A stretch of 64,000 nt of DNA from the NCBI GenBank assembly GCA_949775045.1, contig OX459105.1, positions 15,772,227 to 15,836,226 of the forward strand, given 5' to 3'. How positions within the stretch are numbered: the stretch's first letter is position 1; every line of letters begins with the position of its first letter. The position numbers and the translations under genes are program-made. This document shows positions 18,274 to 30,309 of the stretch, one piece after another. The notes beneath the pieces are model-generated. The model searched no databases. It worked only from the letters and a program-made list of their open reading frames with translations, and had not been told where the DNA came from. The stretch is from Metridium senile (taxonomy: Eukaryota; Cnidaria; Anthozoa; Actiniaria; Metridiidae).

Positions 18274-20000
18274 TTTATTGTATTTTATGGATATAGTGTT
18301 TGTGCTCTATTCCACAGTAGTAATTTTATTGTATTTCATGGATATAGTGTTTGCGCTCTATTCCACAGTAGCAATTTCATTCTATTTCATGGATAAAGTG
18401 TTTGCGCTCTATTCCACAGTAGCAATATGATTCTATTTCATGGATATAGTGTTTGCGCTCTATTCCACAGTAGCAATATGATTCTATTTCATGGATATAG
18501 TGTTTGCGCTCTATTCCACAGTAGCAATATGATTCTATTTCATGGATATAGTGTTTGCGCTCTATTCCACAGTAGCAATATGATTCTATTTCATGGATAT
18601 AGTGTTTGTGCTCTATTCCACAGTAGCAATATGATTCTATTTCATGGATAAAGTGTTTGTGCTCTATTCCACAGTAGCAATTTGATTCTATTTCATGGAT
18701 ATAGTGTTTGCGCTCTATTCCACAGTAGCAATTTCATTCTATTTCATGGATAAAGTGTTTGTGCTCTATTCCACAGTAGCAATATGATTCTATTTCATGG
18801 ATATAGTGTTTGTGCTCTATTCCACAGTAGCAATATGATTCTATTTCATGGATAAAGTGTTTGCGCTCTATTCCACAGTAGCAATTTGATTCTACTTCAT
18901 AGATACCGTGTTTGCGCTCTATTCCACAGTAGCAATATGATTCTATTTCATGGATATAGTGTTTGCGCTCTATTCCACAGTAGCAATATGATTCTATTTC
19001 ATGGATAAAGTGTTTGCGCTCTATTCCACAGTAGCAATTTGATTCTACTTCATAGATACCGTGTTTGCGCTCTATTCCACAGTAGCAATATGATTCTATT
19101 TCATGGATATAGTGTTTTTGCTCTATTCCACAGTAGTAATTTGATTATATTTCATGGATATAGTGTTTGCGCTCCATTACACAGTAACAATTTTATTGTA
19201 TTTCATGGACATAGTGTTTGCGCTCTATTCCACAGTACGTTGACTTTATTTAAACACGATTTGTATTAAAGCTTACACTTATGGGGTCGTGCATTTAAAT
19301 TAATTACATGAATTACATACATGAATTACATTTTTAAATCAATATAAGAACTAAATGAATAATCTAAAATCTAAAAAATCTAAAATCCTATGTGTTTAAG
19401 AAAAATATAAAACTCTAAATATAAATATGTGAATATACAAATCTAAAAAATTAAGTATGAAATATTTAGAAATACTTGTAATCCTTGTTACTAAAATCAA
19501 TTGTAGATGCTGATGTTACTTTAAAATGAAAATACAGTAGTAATTAATTTGATTCTATTTCATGGAAATAGTGTTTGCGCTCTATTCCACATTAGCACTT
19601 TGATTTTATTTCATGGATATAGTATTTGCGCTCTATTCCACATTCGCAATTTGATTTGATTTCATGGATATAGTGTTTGCGCTCTATTCCACATTCGCAA
19701 TTTGATTTGATTTCATGGATATAGTGTTTGCGCTCTATTCCACATTCGCACTTTGATTTGATTTCATGGATATAGTGTTTGCGCTCTATTCCACATTCGC
19801 AATTTGATTTGATTTCATGGATATAGTGTTTGCGCTCTATTCCACAGTAGCAATTTTATTTTATTTCAAGGATATAGTGTTTGCGCTCTATTCCACAGTA
19901 GCAATTTTATTTTATTTCATGGATATAGTGTTTGCGCTCTATTCCACAGTAGCAATTTGATTTCATTTCATGGATATAGTGTTTGCGCTCTTAAGCAATA
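18274..20000. repeat. 51-bp satellite array in two blocks
   Basis: The unit contains ATTTCATGGATATAGTGTTT, GCGCTCTATTCCACAGTAGC and a variable spacer. About 19 copies run to 19237, and about nine more run from 19546 to 20000, where most units carry CATTCGCAATTTG in place of CAGTAGCAATATG. The interval 19238-19545 is unrelated AT-rich sequence. Because 51 is a multiple of three, one frame stays open as a 17-residue repeat; I regard this as incidental. Confidence 0.95.
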
Positions 20001-22618
20001 TTATTTTATTTCATAAGTATTTACCACTTGAAATCATGTTAGCAAAAGTGTTAGCAATGTAGTATTACATCATGGCTAATTATAGATATTACTCAGCGAT
20101 TATTCATTTCCACGTGTATCATGCCTGCACCTGTGAGGCGCTAGTAAAGAAAACAGCAACCGACTTTTGTATATTGCAATAGAACTGGACTTTAAACTGT
20201 TTATTTTGACTACGGCCTCTAGAAAAACATTGACACAAAGTGTGTAAAATAATTTCATTTGATAATGAATTGACATCGCATGGAATTACGTACGGTGTCA
20301 AAACTCTTGCAAAACCGTAAATACGGCTTAAAATAATTTATTAAAGTTGATTTATTAAGGGAAATATATGGTATATTAATTATAAAGGCAAATTATGCGA
20401 ATTAAGATGGAATGGAATTACGTATGTCGTTACTTAAAAACTACAAAATCAGCTAGTGAAGAGACGAAACTCTAAGTATCTATATTCAACTGCGAGAACT
20501 GAAATGCAATACATCTGTCAGTCGAACAAGCTGAGCTTTCTCTGCGTGACAAGACAAAACAGCCACACACACTCTGTAAATTATGTTCTTATGTTACTTC
20601 TGTTCGAAATTTTTTGAAATATTAGTAATATATACAATATGAGCCGTTTTATATTTCATAAAGATCAAACGCAAATGTTGTATAGTACTTATCCTGAAAC
20701 TCAAACGATAGTTCTTTCATATTTTACTAAAATTGTCAAAATAAAAGTAAATCTTGCCGAGAATTGTTATTGAGTTTTATAATATTAGTTTATATGATAA
20801 TTATTTATTCTTTGTACTTAATTGTGTGTAAATATTATCACTTATTACCTTGAAATAAGATTACTTTGTGGTTATAATGCGCAATTTTATCATATGTGTT
20901 CCTGCCCCCAAAATACCAGGAATATTTCCATGTATCTGTCTGCCATTACCTGGACTTTGATATAGAATGTGTCAAAACAATGGCAGGCTCATATCAAAAG
21001 CTGCAACCCAGATGTTCTCGGTCCTTTTTTTCCCCGTCAAACTATAACGACGCCTTACACCTAGTCTGATACCGGAACTATCTCATAAAGTATTGAACAC
21101 TTCAGCGAAGTTATATTTCCACCCGATGTGTTGGTATATATTATATTTTCTGTCTTTGTTCTGTTATTCATCATTGTGAGTACCTTACTGATTTAAGAGC
21201 TAACTAATCTACGCGAGAAGTGACCTTTTTGAAGAATCAAGTGGCATAATTTTAAACAACTCTACTGCTGGAAAGCCTACATTTTTGTTTTGGTTTTCTA
21301 ACAGAAATTGCAGAAGACGTAGTTCTAGATTTACGCCGGATTATTTAAGCTTATCAATAAAAAACAGCAGTTTAGTTTCACAGTAGTTTCATGTAGTTTC
21401 ATAGCATTGCACATAAATCATTTTTGCATGCTAGAAGATAAATGATCGGTTTGATTTATTGTTTTTGAGATATTCTTGCATGTGCGATATATAGATAATA
21501 TCATACAATGTTAAATCAAAACTCCTGTATATTAATTGTACATTTAACTGACAAAGTATATAAAATAAATATATAAGATTTTAAAATCAGGATTATATTA
21601 CGATAATCCTTGTTTGAATCCCAGATCTTTTTCGTTTAAACATAAGGGAGTTTCAGTCTCTTCATAAGAAGCAGAACAAACTGCGATAGACGGTTAATAT
21701 TAATCCAAAATAAAGTACATTAAATTGCTATTGATAAATTATATTTTGTGGCTCATTTCTGTGTTTTGGATGTATTCTCAATGGCCTACTGGCCTGTGCA
21801 AGAGAATACGCAACAAGAACTTTAAGTCCTGATGACAAATCGAGAGCAGAAGCTGAGGCAAACATCGATATATTCTCTGGCACGTGGCAGAAATATTAGG
21901 GCCTTACTCCGCTATTATAACATCGACAAGTATTGGATATTTTATCAAGTGCGATATGACGAGTATTCAACACATTTCCCCAGTCATGGCAGCCCGAATA
22001 AGGAGTTAGAATCGACACAGCTGTGAGATAATGCCCGACTGCTCTCTCTGTTTATTATCAAATCCTCACGCCTCGTCTTTACTAATGTATTTGTTTGTTC
22101 TAACGGTTTGGATAGATCTTTGGTGCCTTAATATGACAATGTCACTCAATAGAATTGTCAAGGACGCAACATCAGATCCAGCTCTGATGGCATCTGATGA
22201 CAGACTAAATACAAGCTGTAATTGTCCACCGATAAGCACACTAATTACCTATATAAAGACCAAAAATTTGGAAAATTCGATTAATAAGGTAAAAAGTGCT
22301 TTGAGTTGGTTTGGCGTGATGATTGCCAATAATAGCCGTATGCGATTCTCGTCATAAAACGCTTGATAATCAGCTGGGGACCTCCAATCACATGGTCAGG
22401 AGCAGACAATTGACAAAGAGATCAATATCTCCCTTCGCATATCATCAGCTACGATTGGTAGAAAACGTTAAGTGCTGACATGCAGTATGGGGTCAAAGTT
22501 TTAAATTCCAACAGCTCATCGGGTCCCTCTAGATAGTTTCCTGCATTTATCTGGTCCACGAGTGCTGCAAACAGATTTCGCGACAAATCATATCCCACTA
22601 AAAGACCAGACGATCAAG
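20001..22618. other. Upstream region of the activin gene, no gene recognised
   Basis: No exon could be supported. A TATATAAAG box-like sequence lies at about 22249-22257, roughly 360 bp upstream of the activin start codon, and could belong to its promoter. Short reading frames at 21832-22357 match nothing I know. The region has few repeats. Confidence 0.4.
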
Positions 22619-25600
22619 ATGGAAAGCCTTTTACAAGTGCGCATTAAAATGTTTCCGGTAACCGTTTTACTGATTTTCGCCACGGCTCAAGCACTTGTAC
22701 CTCCGTTAAATACCGCAGCATCTGTAAATATCCAGAATCAAAATACAAACAGAAGTAATCACAGTGCCTCGTTTTCTCAAACTACTCCAAAGGACAACGT
22801 TGACAACGGCTCAAGCAAGCTTGGCAGTAAAGCGGGCTGCAAAAACTGTGGCTCAAATCGTCCACCGTCTATGTCAGAAGAAGAATACAAAATGCGCATT
22901 GAGGTGTTCAAGCAACAGATCCTCAAAAGTCTCCATCTCTCCGAACCACCAAAGATTAAACGCCGTGATTTTAACATCCCTCCGCCATTACTCAAGAAAT
23001 TCCAGGAAGCAAGAAGAAGGCAGCAAGCGAAAGAGAACGAAGCAAAAGAGAGCGTATCTGAAGTTGTTCTCTTTGGCAACAAATGTAAGTATCGAGAAAA
23101 CGTTCTTTCCGTGTGTGCGTTGAGTTCAATATTTAAGGTCAATTTAGCAAGGTTAGAAACTGCGTTGCAGTAATAAAGCGCTTTCAAACAGCTTTTGGAC
23201 GTTTGCACAGCGTTAGTTTTTGCGCGTACGTGAACATCCGACTTGGTTACGATCAATTGCCTAATAGCCAGCGAGAGAAGGTTTATTTCGAGCACAAGTA
23301 AACAGAATCCATTGACAACTGTAGGTCATTTTCAATATCCATCTACTTGTGGCGTCCGTTGTCTATCTATAAAAATAGAATCTCTTCAGTAATAAAATTC
23401 ACAGATGAACGATATCTTTCATATCAATAAACACAGTGCCTTGACATGGCCAAGATTGCGTCAGTGCGTGCAGTCGGTTACGCAAATGTTTCGTCGAACG
23501 CGCTCCGAGCAAAAGTCGACATTTAAACTCTTTTTTCCGAGACGCTCACGAAGAAAACTTCAAGTTTGAAGCAAAATAAGAAATTCTGCTCAATCGGGAT
23601 GAAATTTGAGCAAACATTAACTACGCGGGACCAAGAAAAGAAAAATACATGATGCAAATTAAAGAGTAGAGTGAAGTTAAAATATTTTTTCAATGGGATC
23701 TTCTTTGTAATTCCAGTTAAAAATGTTTCTGTTTGAGTTTCCTACGGTACAGATAAGTTATCCTATTCCAAGGTTGTTCTGCTCTACTGTCAGTGTGGTA
23801 TTTGGAAGGTGAAGAGAAAAAAGAATTCAGCTGAGAGAAATGCAAAAAACCTGTCACAATTATGAAAGGAAAACAATTCAAAGTACAAAAAACAACATTT
23901 TGAAACAACATTTGCAAAAATTTGTCTTGGCCAGTCCAGTAAATTGACCAGGTAGTGACAAGCTAAGCTCTTACTGGAATGAAAATGACGCAAAATATGT
24001 TATCAAAACGTAATTCTATACAAATGAAAATGTTTGTGTCTGTGAGTTTCTGAAAAGTGAGTAAACATGGTATAGGTTTAGTGGATTCTGAGCAGGTTGT
24101 GCTATGTCAACCAGAATTTAACGATAGGTATCTAAGTATGTTCGTAATTGACTCTATATAGTCTTATCAACCGCTGGAATCCCAAACATCGTCTTCCCAT
24201 GTTAGAAAAACACACCGAAATAATTAGTAGTACAACAACGTTAGAGTGGTTTTCATTAACCGGTGAAACACACTTTAGTGTGTTTTTGTTGTTATTTGAC
24301 TATTACACTTTAATTAGTACAGTTTGTTCAGGGGTTAATGAAAACCATCCTAATCTGAAGCGGTCTTATAGATTAACATCTACTATAAAAGAACAGTATT
24401 TTACGCCTTTAACCGAAGCTAATCTTCCAGAGAAACGACGGAATAATTGATATATATATATATTTATTATGTAATACTGGGCATTCCTAATCGTTTAAAA
24501 ACTCAATTTTTTTTGGTTTTTGTTTTGTTTTTCTTAAAAAAAGTTAGTGCCAATATGGAGCCATTAAAATCTTCATCGCCAAAATCCCAATTTTTATCGA
24601 ATGACTAAAAAATTCTAAATTAAGTAATTTGTGTTTAGTTTGAAATGTAAGTAAGCAAAATATTACATTAATTTCATGTCGAGCATATATATATTGATGG
24701 TATAACTGTTGTAACATTCCAATAAATGTTACTAGTTTGTTTTGTGGGAAAACACTAAAACCATGGAATGAAAACCAAAATAGTAACTAACTAATAGTTT
24801 TTATTTAGTGACTATTTAGTCAGTATCACTCAACCAGAAACATCAAATACAAAAGGAAACAATACCTCATTACAACTTTACTTGTCTTTGATAGTGACTA
24901 ATAGTCACTAAATAAGAACTTTTAAACAGTAGTATTTGATTGTAGTTAATGGATCTAGCGTTTTCGCTTATTAGTTGTGTTCAATTTTTTACTTAAATAT
25001 TAAATCCGTAACATCAAACTGTACAATTTACTTCGAGCATTTCCAAGAAAAGTTGTTGTATACGCATGTACACAATTATACAAATATTCATAAGATGAAA
25101 ATCATTGGATATTTGGATGTCCCCCCCCCCCCCCCCCCCCTCTCCCGTTTTCATAATCCCATCCCTTTCCACTATTTCCATATACGTATATTAACTGTGG
25201 ATACATCGATTTACCCAGTCATTTGAGTAACCACTTAGGACTACTCAGTCGCTTTTTGCAGTGCGCAACTGTGGATGCATCATCACACTTAGCCTGAGAA
25301 AACAGACGTTCTTTCGCTCCTCTTCTCCTAACGTTACTTTCGCGGGGAGCGAAAGAACGTCTGTTATCTCAGGCTACGGTTTACTCAGCTATTTAAGTAA
25401 CCAGTACTCAGTCGCTTTTTGCGGTGCGTAACAGTGAATGCGTCGATTTACTCAATCACTTAGTAACCACTACTAAAGCGTTTTTGAATAGCCTGAGAAA
25501 ACAGACGTTCTTTCGCTCCTTTACCCCCGCGAAACTACCTCTGAAAGAACGTCTGTTTTCTCAGGCTAGTTTTAAAAAGTGCGTCACTGTGGTTTTACTA

Positions 25601-26525
25601 GTAACAACTACTCAAGCGTTTTTTCAGTGCGTAAATGTGGCTTACTCTACTCAACCATGCGGGATTTTCATAGTCAGAGAACGATCTGGAATAGAGTACC
25701 ATACTTAATATATATCATTCAAACTCTCTCTCTTATCGTAAATACTTCTTATATTTCACAGTCCCAATGCCAAAAAGACCAAAGAGGACTAACAATGGCA
25801 GAAAGGTCAAGTTCGGTTTCCATGTATCTTACAAAGTGTTCTCGATAAGCGTCCGCTCGGCAAAGCTATGGGTTTACCTATCGCCGTCCAAACTGGCTCG
25901 AAAGTCATCCATCTTGGTCATCAAAGAAATCAACGAAAAAGATGAACCATATGTCATCACTAAACACTTGAAGGACAAAGAAGAAGGCTGGGTGACGATA
26001 GATGTGAAGAATCTGGTCAATTACTGGAAAAGACGTGCGCTAGAAGGTAACATGCGCGACCTCAACCAAAATAAAACCCTTGTGGTCACGTGCTCGAACT
26101 GTGACAATGTCACTGGGGAAGCTATTGGCACCAGCAATATTACCCGGCCATTTATCGTAATTGAAATGGTAAGTTTAACGTCCAGGAAGAAACGTGCGAT
26201 AGACTGTAGACCAGGAATTACGTCATGTTGTCGCATGGATATGAAAGTGTCTTTTACACAGGACATCGGCTGGGACTGGATAATGGTTCCAAGCGGTTTT
26301 AGTTTGAACTATTGCACCGGATCGTGCTACGGTCACATTTTACCCGCCTACTCGCATTCAAGTTTTCTACAAAAAGTGGCGTTATTGAAAAAGAAGAAAG
26401 ACTTGGCACCCTGTTGCTCTCCGACAAAACTTGCCGCGTTATCTATTCTATTCTATGATCCCTACGAGAACATTATCCAGGAGAATATCGAAAACATGAC
26501 CGTCCAGGAATGCGGCTGTTCATAG
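22619..26525 (+). CDS. Activin/inhibin-beta-type TGF-beta ligand, two exons
   Basis: This encodes a secreted dimeric signal that would act through activin type I and II receptors and Smad2/3. Exons are 22619-23084 and 25762-26525 (GT-AG, phase 1), giving 409 residues. The start chosen is the first ATG after the upstream GTG-initiated extension; a second ATG at 22649 (residue 11) lies right before the hydrophobic core FPVTVLLIFATAQA of the signal peptide. The prodomain has a CKNC pair near 74-77 and CSNC before the cleavage site, both placed as in inhibin beta chains. A furin site RKKR (about 297-300) releases a 109-residue mature part with nine cysteines: IDC, SCC, NYC, GSC, PCC and ECGCS. 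The motif GWDWIMVPSG compares with GWNDWIIAPSG of activins, and the ending NMTVQECGCS is also activin-like. Myostatin-type membership is less likely but would need a tree. Confidence 0.93.
23085..24238. other. Left part of the activin intron, no feature seen
   Basis: After the donor GTAAGT at 23085 the sequence is AT-rich with no exon or repeat that I can support. Confidence 0.5.
24239..24357. mobile_element. Short MITE-like element in the activin intron
   Basis: TTAGAGTGGTTTTCATTAACC on the left is inverted on the right as GGTTAATGAAAACCATCC, with two mismatches. An inner hairpin AAACACACTTTAGTGTGTTT follows the left end. Confidence 0.7.
24744..24972. mobile_element. MITE copy A, same family as 34683-34916
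   Basis: The interior matches the copy at 34683-34916 closely, for example ATTTAGTGACTATTTAGTCA and AAACATCAAATACAAAAGGA. The ends are more decayed. The arms contain TAGTAACTAACTAATAG and its partial inversion. Confidence 0.82.
25121..25140. repeat. Poly-C tract, 20 bases
   Basis: An uninterrupted run of 20 C lies in the activin intron. Its length may be unreliable in an assembly. Confidence 0.9.
25290..25375. mobile_element. TAGCCTGAG foldback element, copy 1
   Basis: The element runs from TAGCCTGAGAAAACAGACGT to ACGTCTGTTATCTCAGGCTA with arms of about 32 bp that also include TCTTTCGCTCC and GGAGCGAAAGA. No target duplication is clear. Confidence 0.82.
25489..25568. mobile_element. TAGCCTGAG foldback element, copy 2
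   Basis: This is a second member of the family only 113 bp downstream of copy 1. Its flanks GTTTTTGAA (25480-25488) and GTTTTAAAA (25569-25577) agree at seven of nine bases, consistent with an aged 9-bp target duplication. Confidence 0.82.
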
Positions 26526-26579
26526 CCTTGACACTTTAGCAAGACTTTGCCTGGACATTGCAAGCTAGCGGTGTAGTTG

Positions 26580-26585
26580 AATAAA
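26580..26585 (+). terminator. Candidate polyadenylation signal of the activin gene
   Basis: AATAAA lies 55 bases after the stop codon, followed by an A-rich stretch. It is the first canonical signal downstream. Confidence 0.5.
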
Positions 26586-26943
26586 AGCCAGAAAAAAAGC
26601 CAGCTTACAAAGTAGAACACACAACAGCTGCAGTGAAAAGGTAATAGAGCGAACGGAATTAGCTTTAAGCCGTTTCAATATACTTTCTAGCTTTGACTGG
26701 ACGGCCAGTTAAGTGCTGGAAAAATGTGCTAGGTGGACTCCATATGAGACATTCGTGGCACAAAAATAACTGATACGATGAGAAAATAGTTTAAAGTGTA
26801 AGTTATAGAATTACTTATTTGTAAGTATTTTAAAAGCAGTCATTTCAAGAATTCTAAAAAGTCGGTTCATCGAACGTTAAAACTGTTTTAAGTCTTTCTA
26901 AACCCCCATGCAGGGGAAAAATGCATTCGTATCTAGTTTGTAG

Positions 26944-27132
26944 TAATTATGAAAACGATCCTACTGCGAAAACGACTGAGTAGTGGTTAATCAGATAACT
27001 GAGTAAATCGATGCATCCAGTTGCTTACTGCAAAAACGACTGAGTAGCGGTTACTCAAAGATGCATCCACAGTTACTCACTGCAAAACGATTGAGTAGTG
27101 ATTACTCAAGTAACTGAGTAAATCGATGCATT
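26944..27132 (-). repeat. Reverse-oriented units of the 25195-25645 repeat
   Basis: About three units read, in minus sense, GGATGCATC, GATTTACTCAG, GAGTAACCGCTACTCAG and TCGTTTTTGCAGT. They mirror the array upstream of activin exon 2. Confidence 0.78.
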
Positions 27133-28870
27133 TTTGCAGATTTTTTGCAAATTTTCTGTATGCATTATTTCATTGGCTGTTCTTGAGTAACTACATGCAC
27201 TGGAATGATCTTACAGATGGTAATAGTTTAAGCCTAAAAGGCTTTCGTTTTGGATTTAAAGTTGAATGATTTTTAAGTAGCTTGAAGATAGTATTTCACT
27301 TTTGTAATAATTGTAATTATTTTCCGCTAATTTGAAAGGCCACAAGCAGAAATTCCTTAAAGTTGAGATTTCATATTTGATTCTCGTTAAATTTTTCAAT
27401 ATCTTTTCAAATCGCTTTCAGTAACGACTTAATTGGAAAAAGCTTTCTTAAATTAATGAATCAAATCTGTCATCCACAGTTGCTTAAAAGGAGGTCATTG
27501 GATTTGCACAGCATGTATACAATATGATACATTAAGAGATATTTTGAAAGATAAAATTCCGCATACAAGCTCCGATGTCAAGCCAAAAAACTCAGATTAT
27601 AAACCGCAAAATTTAGAAGATTTTTAGAAGAAAATTCTTTCTTTTTCTAGAAAAGTACGACTTCGACTTTTTTGTCATTTGCTCCTAAATTATTTGTCAT
27701 TTGTTCCTGAATTTAATTCCACTTTCAAACTCTGATTTCTAATTTTGAATTTCGTTTGGTTCTCCGTCAAAATAGTGTACGTAGAAATCTTCTCTAAAAG
27801 GCAACTTGTTTTTTACCAAGCTGGTCATGATAAAACTTCAGCTAAAATCTAACAATGCCTAAACGTTTTGCCGGGAAAGTATTTAGGAAACATTGCCTCA
27901 CACATTATAATGGCTGTTTTTCATGGGTTTTTTCTCCTTCAAAATCGATCGCTTGTGACCGGCGATAAAGTGCAAAATCCGTAGAGCTAACGTATCCTGA
28001 CACGCCCTTTACGATCGGAATTCTGCTCTTTTCAGAAACTCGTCCTTTTTACGTCATTCTATACGACCTTCACCTTTTCTATCTAGTGTAACAGTTACTA
28101 GTTTGAATCCACGCCAGCACAGAACGTAATAGATTGTATTTCAAAGTAAGATAAACTAGTAATGATTTTGTTTAGGGATCACGACTTTTACCCTAGTACA
28201 GCGTCAGCATTATGGTTTGTTACGATTATCAATCAACTACGGTGTTTCATTCTATTGATTTGTTAATCTAAAATCAAAGTTGACCCCTTGATTTTTTATT
28301 TGATTGGTTTATAATCAATAATCGAGGTTCAAATCTCGACCTTCTAGAGTTGTTCAAGCTTTAAATTCGATTTAGCTATCTTGGTTTGAGTTTCTAGAGA
28401 ATTCGTTTTTGCTTAAGGGGGAAAGTCGTTTCATGATTTCTAGATGTTGTGAACTTGGGACATTTTATAGTGTATTTTTTATCTAGATTTGATCGCTATT
28501 ATTACAATGTGGTATTTTGCACATGTGTTTGAACGCTCCCTTGCACAACGAAAGCTAACATGCTAATGAGCTTCGCGCGGGTGACCTCTATACAAAAAAT
28601 TACCTAGCATAAATATCTCGGTTTTTTTCATTATAACTTTTTAACTTTTCTTTATAAATATTCATTATAATACAAGTCAGTTCGGAAATTTGTAATAAAT
28701 TGACCAGTCACCCTTGCGATGCACATTAGCAGGTTGTGTTACTCATAAGCATGTTAAAATGAGTTGTGTGAAATCGCTCTAGTAAATCGCAGTCTCGAAA
28801 AACGTTTTTGGGTATTTAACAAGTGCAAAGCCAGAGGGTGTAAGCTAATAGACATACGACCGTCATCGTT
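27133..28870. other. Non-coding, no feature seen
   Basis: The 3' flank of the activin gene. No exon, array or inverted element could be supported. Confidence 0.45.
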
Positions 28871-29042
28871 ACAGTTCCCTGCACGTCACCATCTTAATTG
28901 AAAGGTAGCCGAGACGAAGTGACAAGGATACTAACACCTTGTGGAACAATTATTCACGTGTCTCTATCATCGCAAGCTCAACATTTGTCTCGCTTCGATG
29001 CAAAGGCCAATCTACCTTTCAAGATGGCGCAGGGAACTGTGA
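28871..29042. mobile_element. Foldback element with ACAGTTCCCTG ends
   Basis: Left ACAGTTCCCTGCACGTCACC plus CATCTTAATTGAAAGGTAG pairs with right CTACCTTTCAAGATGGCGC plus AGGGAACTGT. Arms are 30-38 bp with gaps. Confidence 0.7.
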
Positions 29043-29320
29043 AGGGGACTAATTTTGACTTTTACAAGATAATGCTCTACAATAGATTTTAACTTAATTA
29101 ACTTTGATTTAGTAGTTCAAATTTGACTTTTATACATAATAGGAACATTTTAACACAGAGCAAAACTATTTCTAACTTTCAGTACTAAATTGTTTTCGCT
29201 GACTATCAAAGAAGATATATATATAGACGTAGATAATGACTGCGTCAGTGTTTCTAAGCAAAACTATGCACCTTATGGTAAGTTAAAACTTATACTTAAT
29301 AGTGCATAGAACACTTAAAC

Positions 29321-29628
29321 AAGAGCCTTTCTCAGGGGGTGGGGGGAAGAGGATACATGTCCCCTTATTTGTTTTATATTTTCTCCCTCGTTCCCCATGA
29401 GTACCTTATTTACATTATGTTCCCATGATCCCAAACAACTATTGTTTTATCATATGTTGTTCTCTGCAAATGATTTGAGAATGATCCCCGTTCTTGGAAA
29501 ATAAATGCTTCTGTTCTCTACGGCATTTCTCATGTACACGTCTGTTCTCAGTTTCTGTCATAGCTGCTTAGGGTGAGAACATTATTATTATTATACCCTT
29601 GTCAGTTCCTAGAACCCCTGGGAAAGGC
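29321..29628. mobile_element. MITE-like element with AGAGCCTTTC ends
   Basis: Short inverted ends, AGAGCCTTTCTCAGGGG and CCCCTGGGAAAGGCTCT, border about 300 bp of unrelated sequence with an ATT run near the right end. The terminal form resembles hAT elements, but I could not find an 8-bp duplication. Confidence 0.55.
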
Positions 29629-29986
29629 TCTAGCAACGTTTAGGTATAGATAATATGGACAAGGGATTAAACAATCCCCAAAGAATTTTGAAAATGGACG
29701 TTTAGTAGACATGACATGATTTGTAGTCTTTAAAAACTGTGTGAATTTGTTAGAATATTGATTGACAATCTTTAGATGATCTGATTCTTTCAGTGAATGA
29801 TAGAAAATAAAAAACTTTTGTCAAACAAAAAAGATGTGTTTGTAGTCGTTTTATATTCAATTCCAGGGACCTAGCGTGGTCATTTTGACAAGTACGCACG
29901 GATATGGATTTTGACTTTTGAATACAAAAATATTATTATGGAAAACGTGCGTTTTTGCGTTATAGACGCTACGCCCCTGAATTCTT

Positions 29987-30197
29987 GTGAGGACACTTGA
30001 ACCGTGAACACTTTTGTTGTTTTAGGTACTTTTTTTAACCCACATCCCATGAGCAAATAGATTAGAAATAAGATTTATTATGAACACTCAGTGTATTTTT
30101 GAACTCACTGCTTCATTTTTAGAGGTTTTGAAGCAGTAGAAGGTTCAGAAAATAATAACATGAAAAAGTCAAGTGTTCACGGTTCGAGTATCCTCAC
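29987..30197. mobile_element. MITE-like element with GTGAGGACACTTGAACCGTG ends
   Basis: The 27-bp terminal inverted repeats at 29987-30013 and 30171-30197 differ at few positions. The interior of about 157 bp has GAACTCACTGCTTC and GAAGCAGTAGAAGGTTC as a secondary inversion. Confidence 0.72.
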
Positions 30198-30309
30198 TGT
30201 AGTTGGCATTGTGAGTTTGGTTCTGTGGTTTTGTTAATTACTTGATCTTGTCTGTTTGTCCTTTGTTTATTTCGTATGTTTATCTGTCTGCTTCGTTTGT
30301 TTTGTCTGA

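Larger units (their letters stand above)
25195..25645 (+). repeat. Diverged tandem repeat upstream of activin exon 2
   Basis: Three to four units share CTGTGGATGCATC, GATTTACTCAG, GAGTAACCACTACT and CAGTCGCTTTTTGCAGTGCG. Two foldback elements (25290-25375 and 25489-25568) have split the array. Reverse-oriented units occur on the other side of exon 2. Confidence 0.75.

Noticed and set aside
18427..19269. Repeated 17-residue peptide frame, and a superficial likeness to a CRISPR array
   Set aside because: The 51-bp units abut with no unique spacers and match a MITE end; the open frame follows from a unit length divisible by three.
21832..22357. Two small plus frames upstream of the activin start
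   Set aside because: No domain, no convincing splice sites joining them to the activin exon; probably chance frames in 5' flanking DNA.
22777..23295. 172-residue minus-strand frame opposite activin exon 1
   Set aside because: Shadow of the real coding exon, which has a signal peptide, prodomain motifs and a matching splice donor.
24148..24450. 100-residue frame in the activin intron
   Set aside because: It runs through a MITE with inverted ends and has no recognisable domain.
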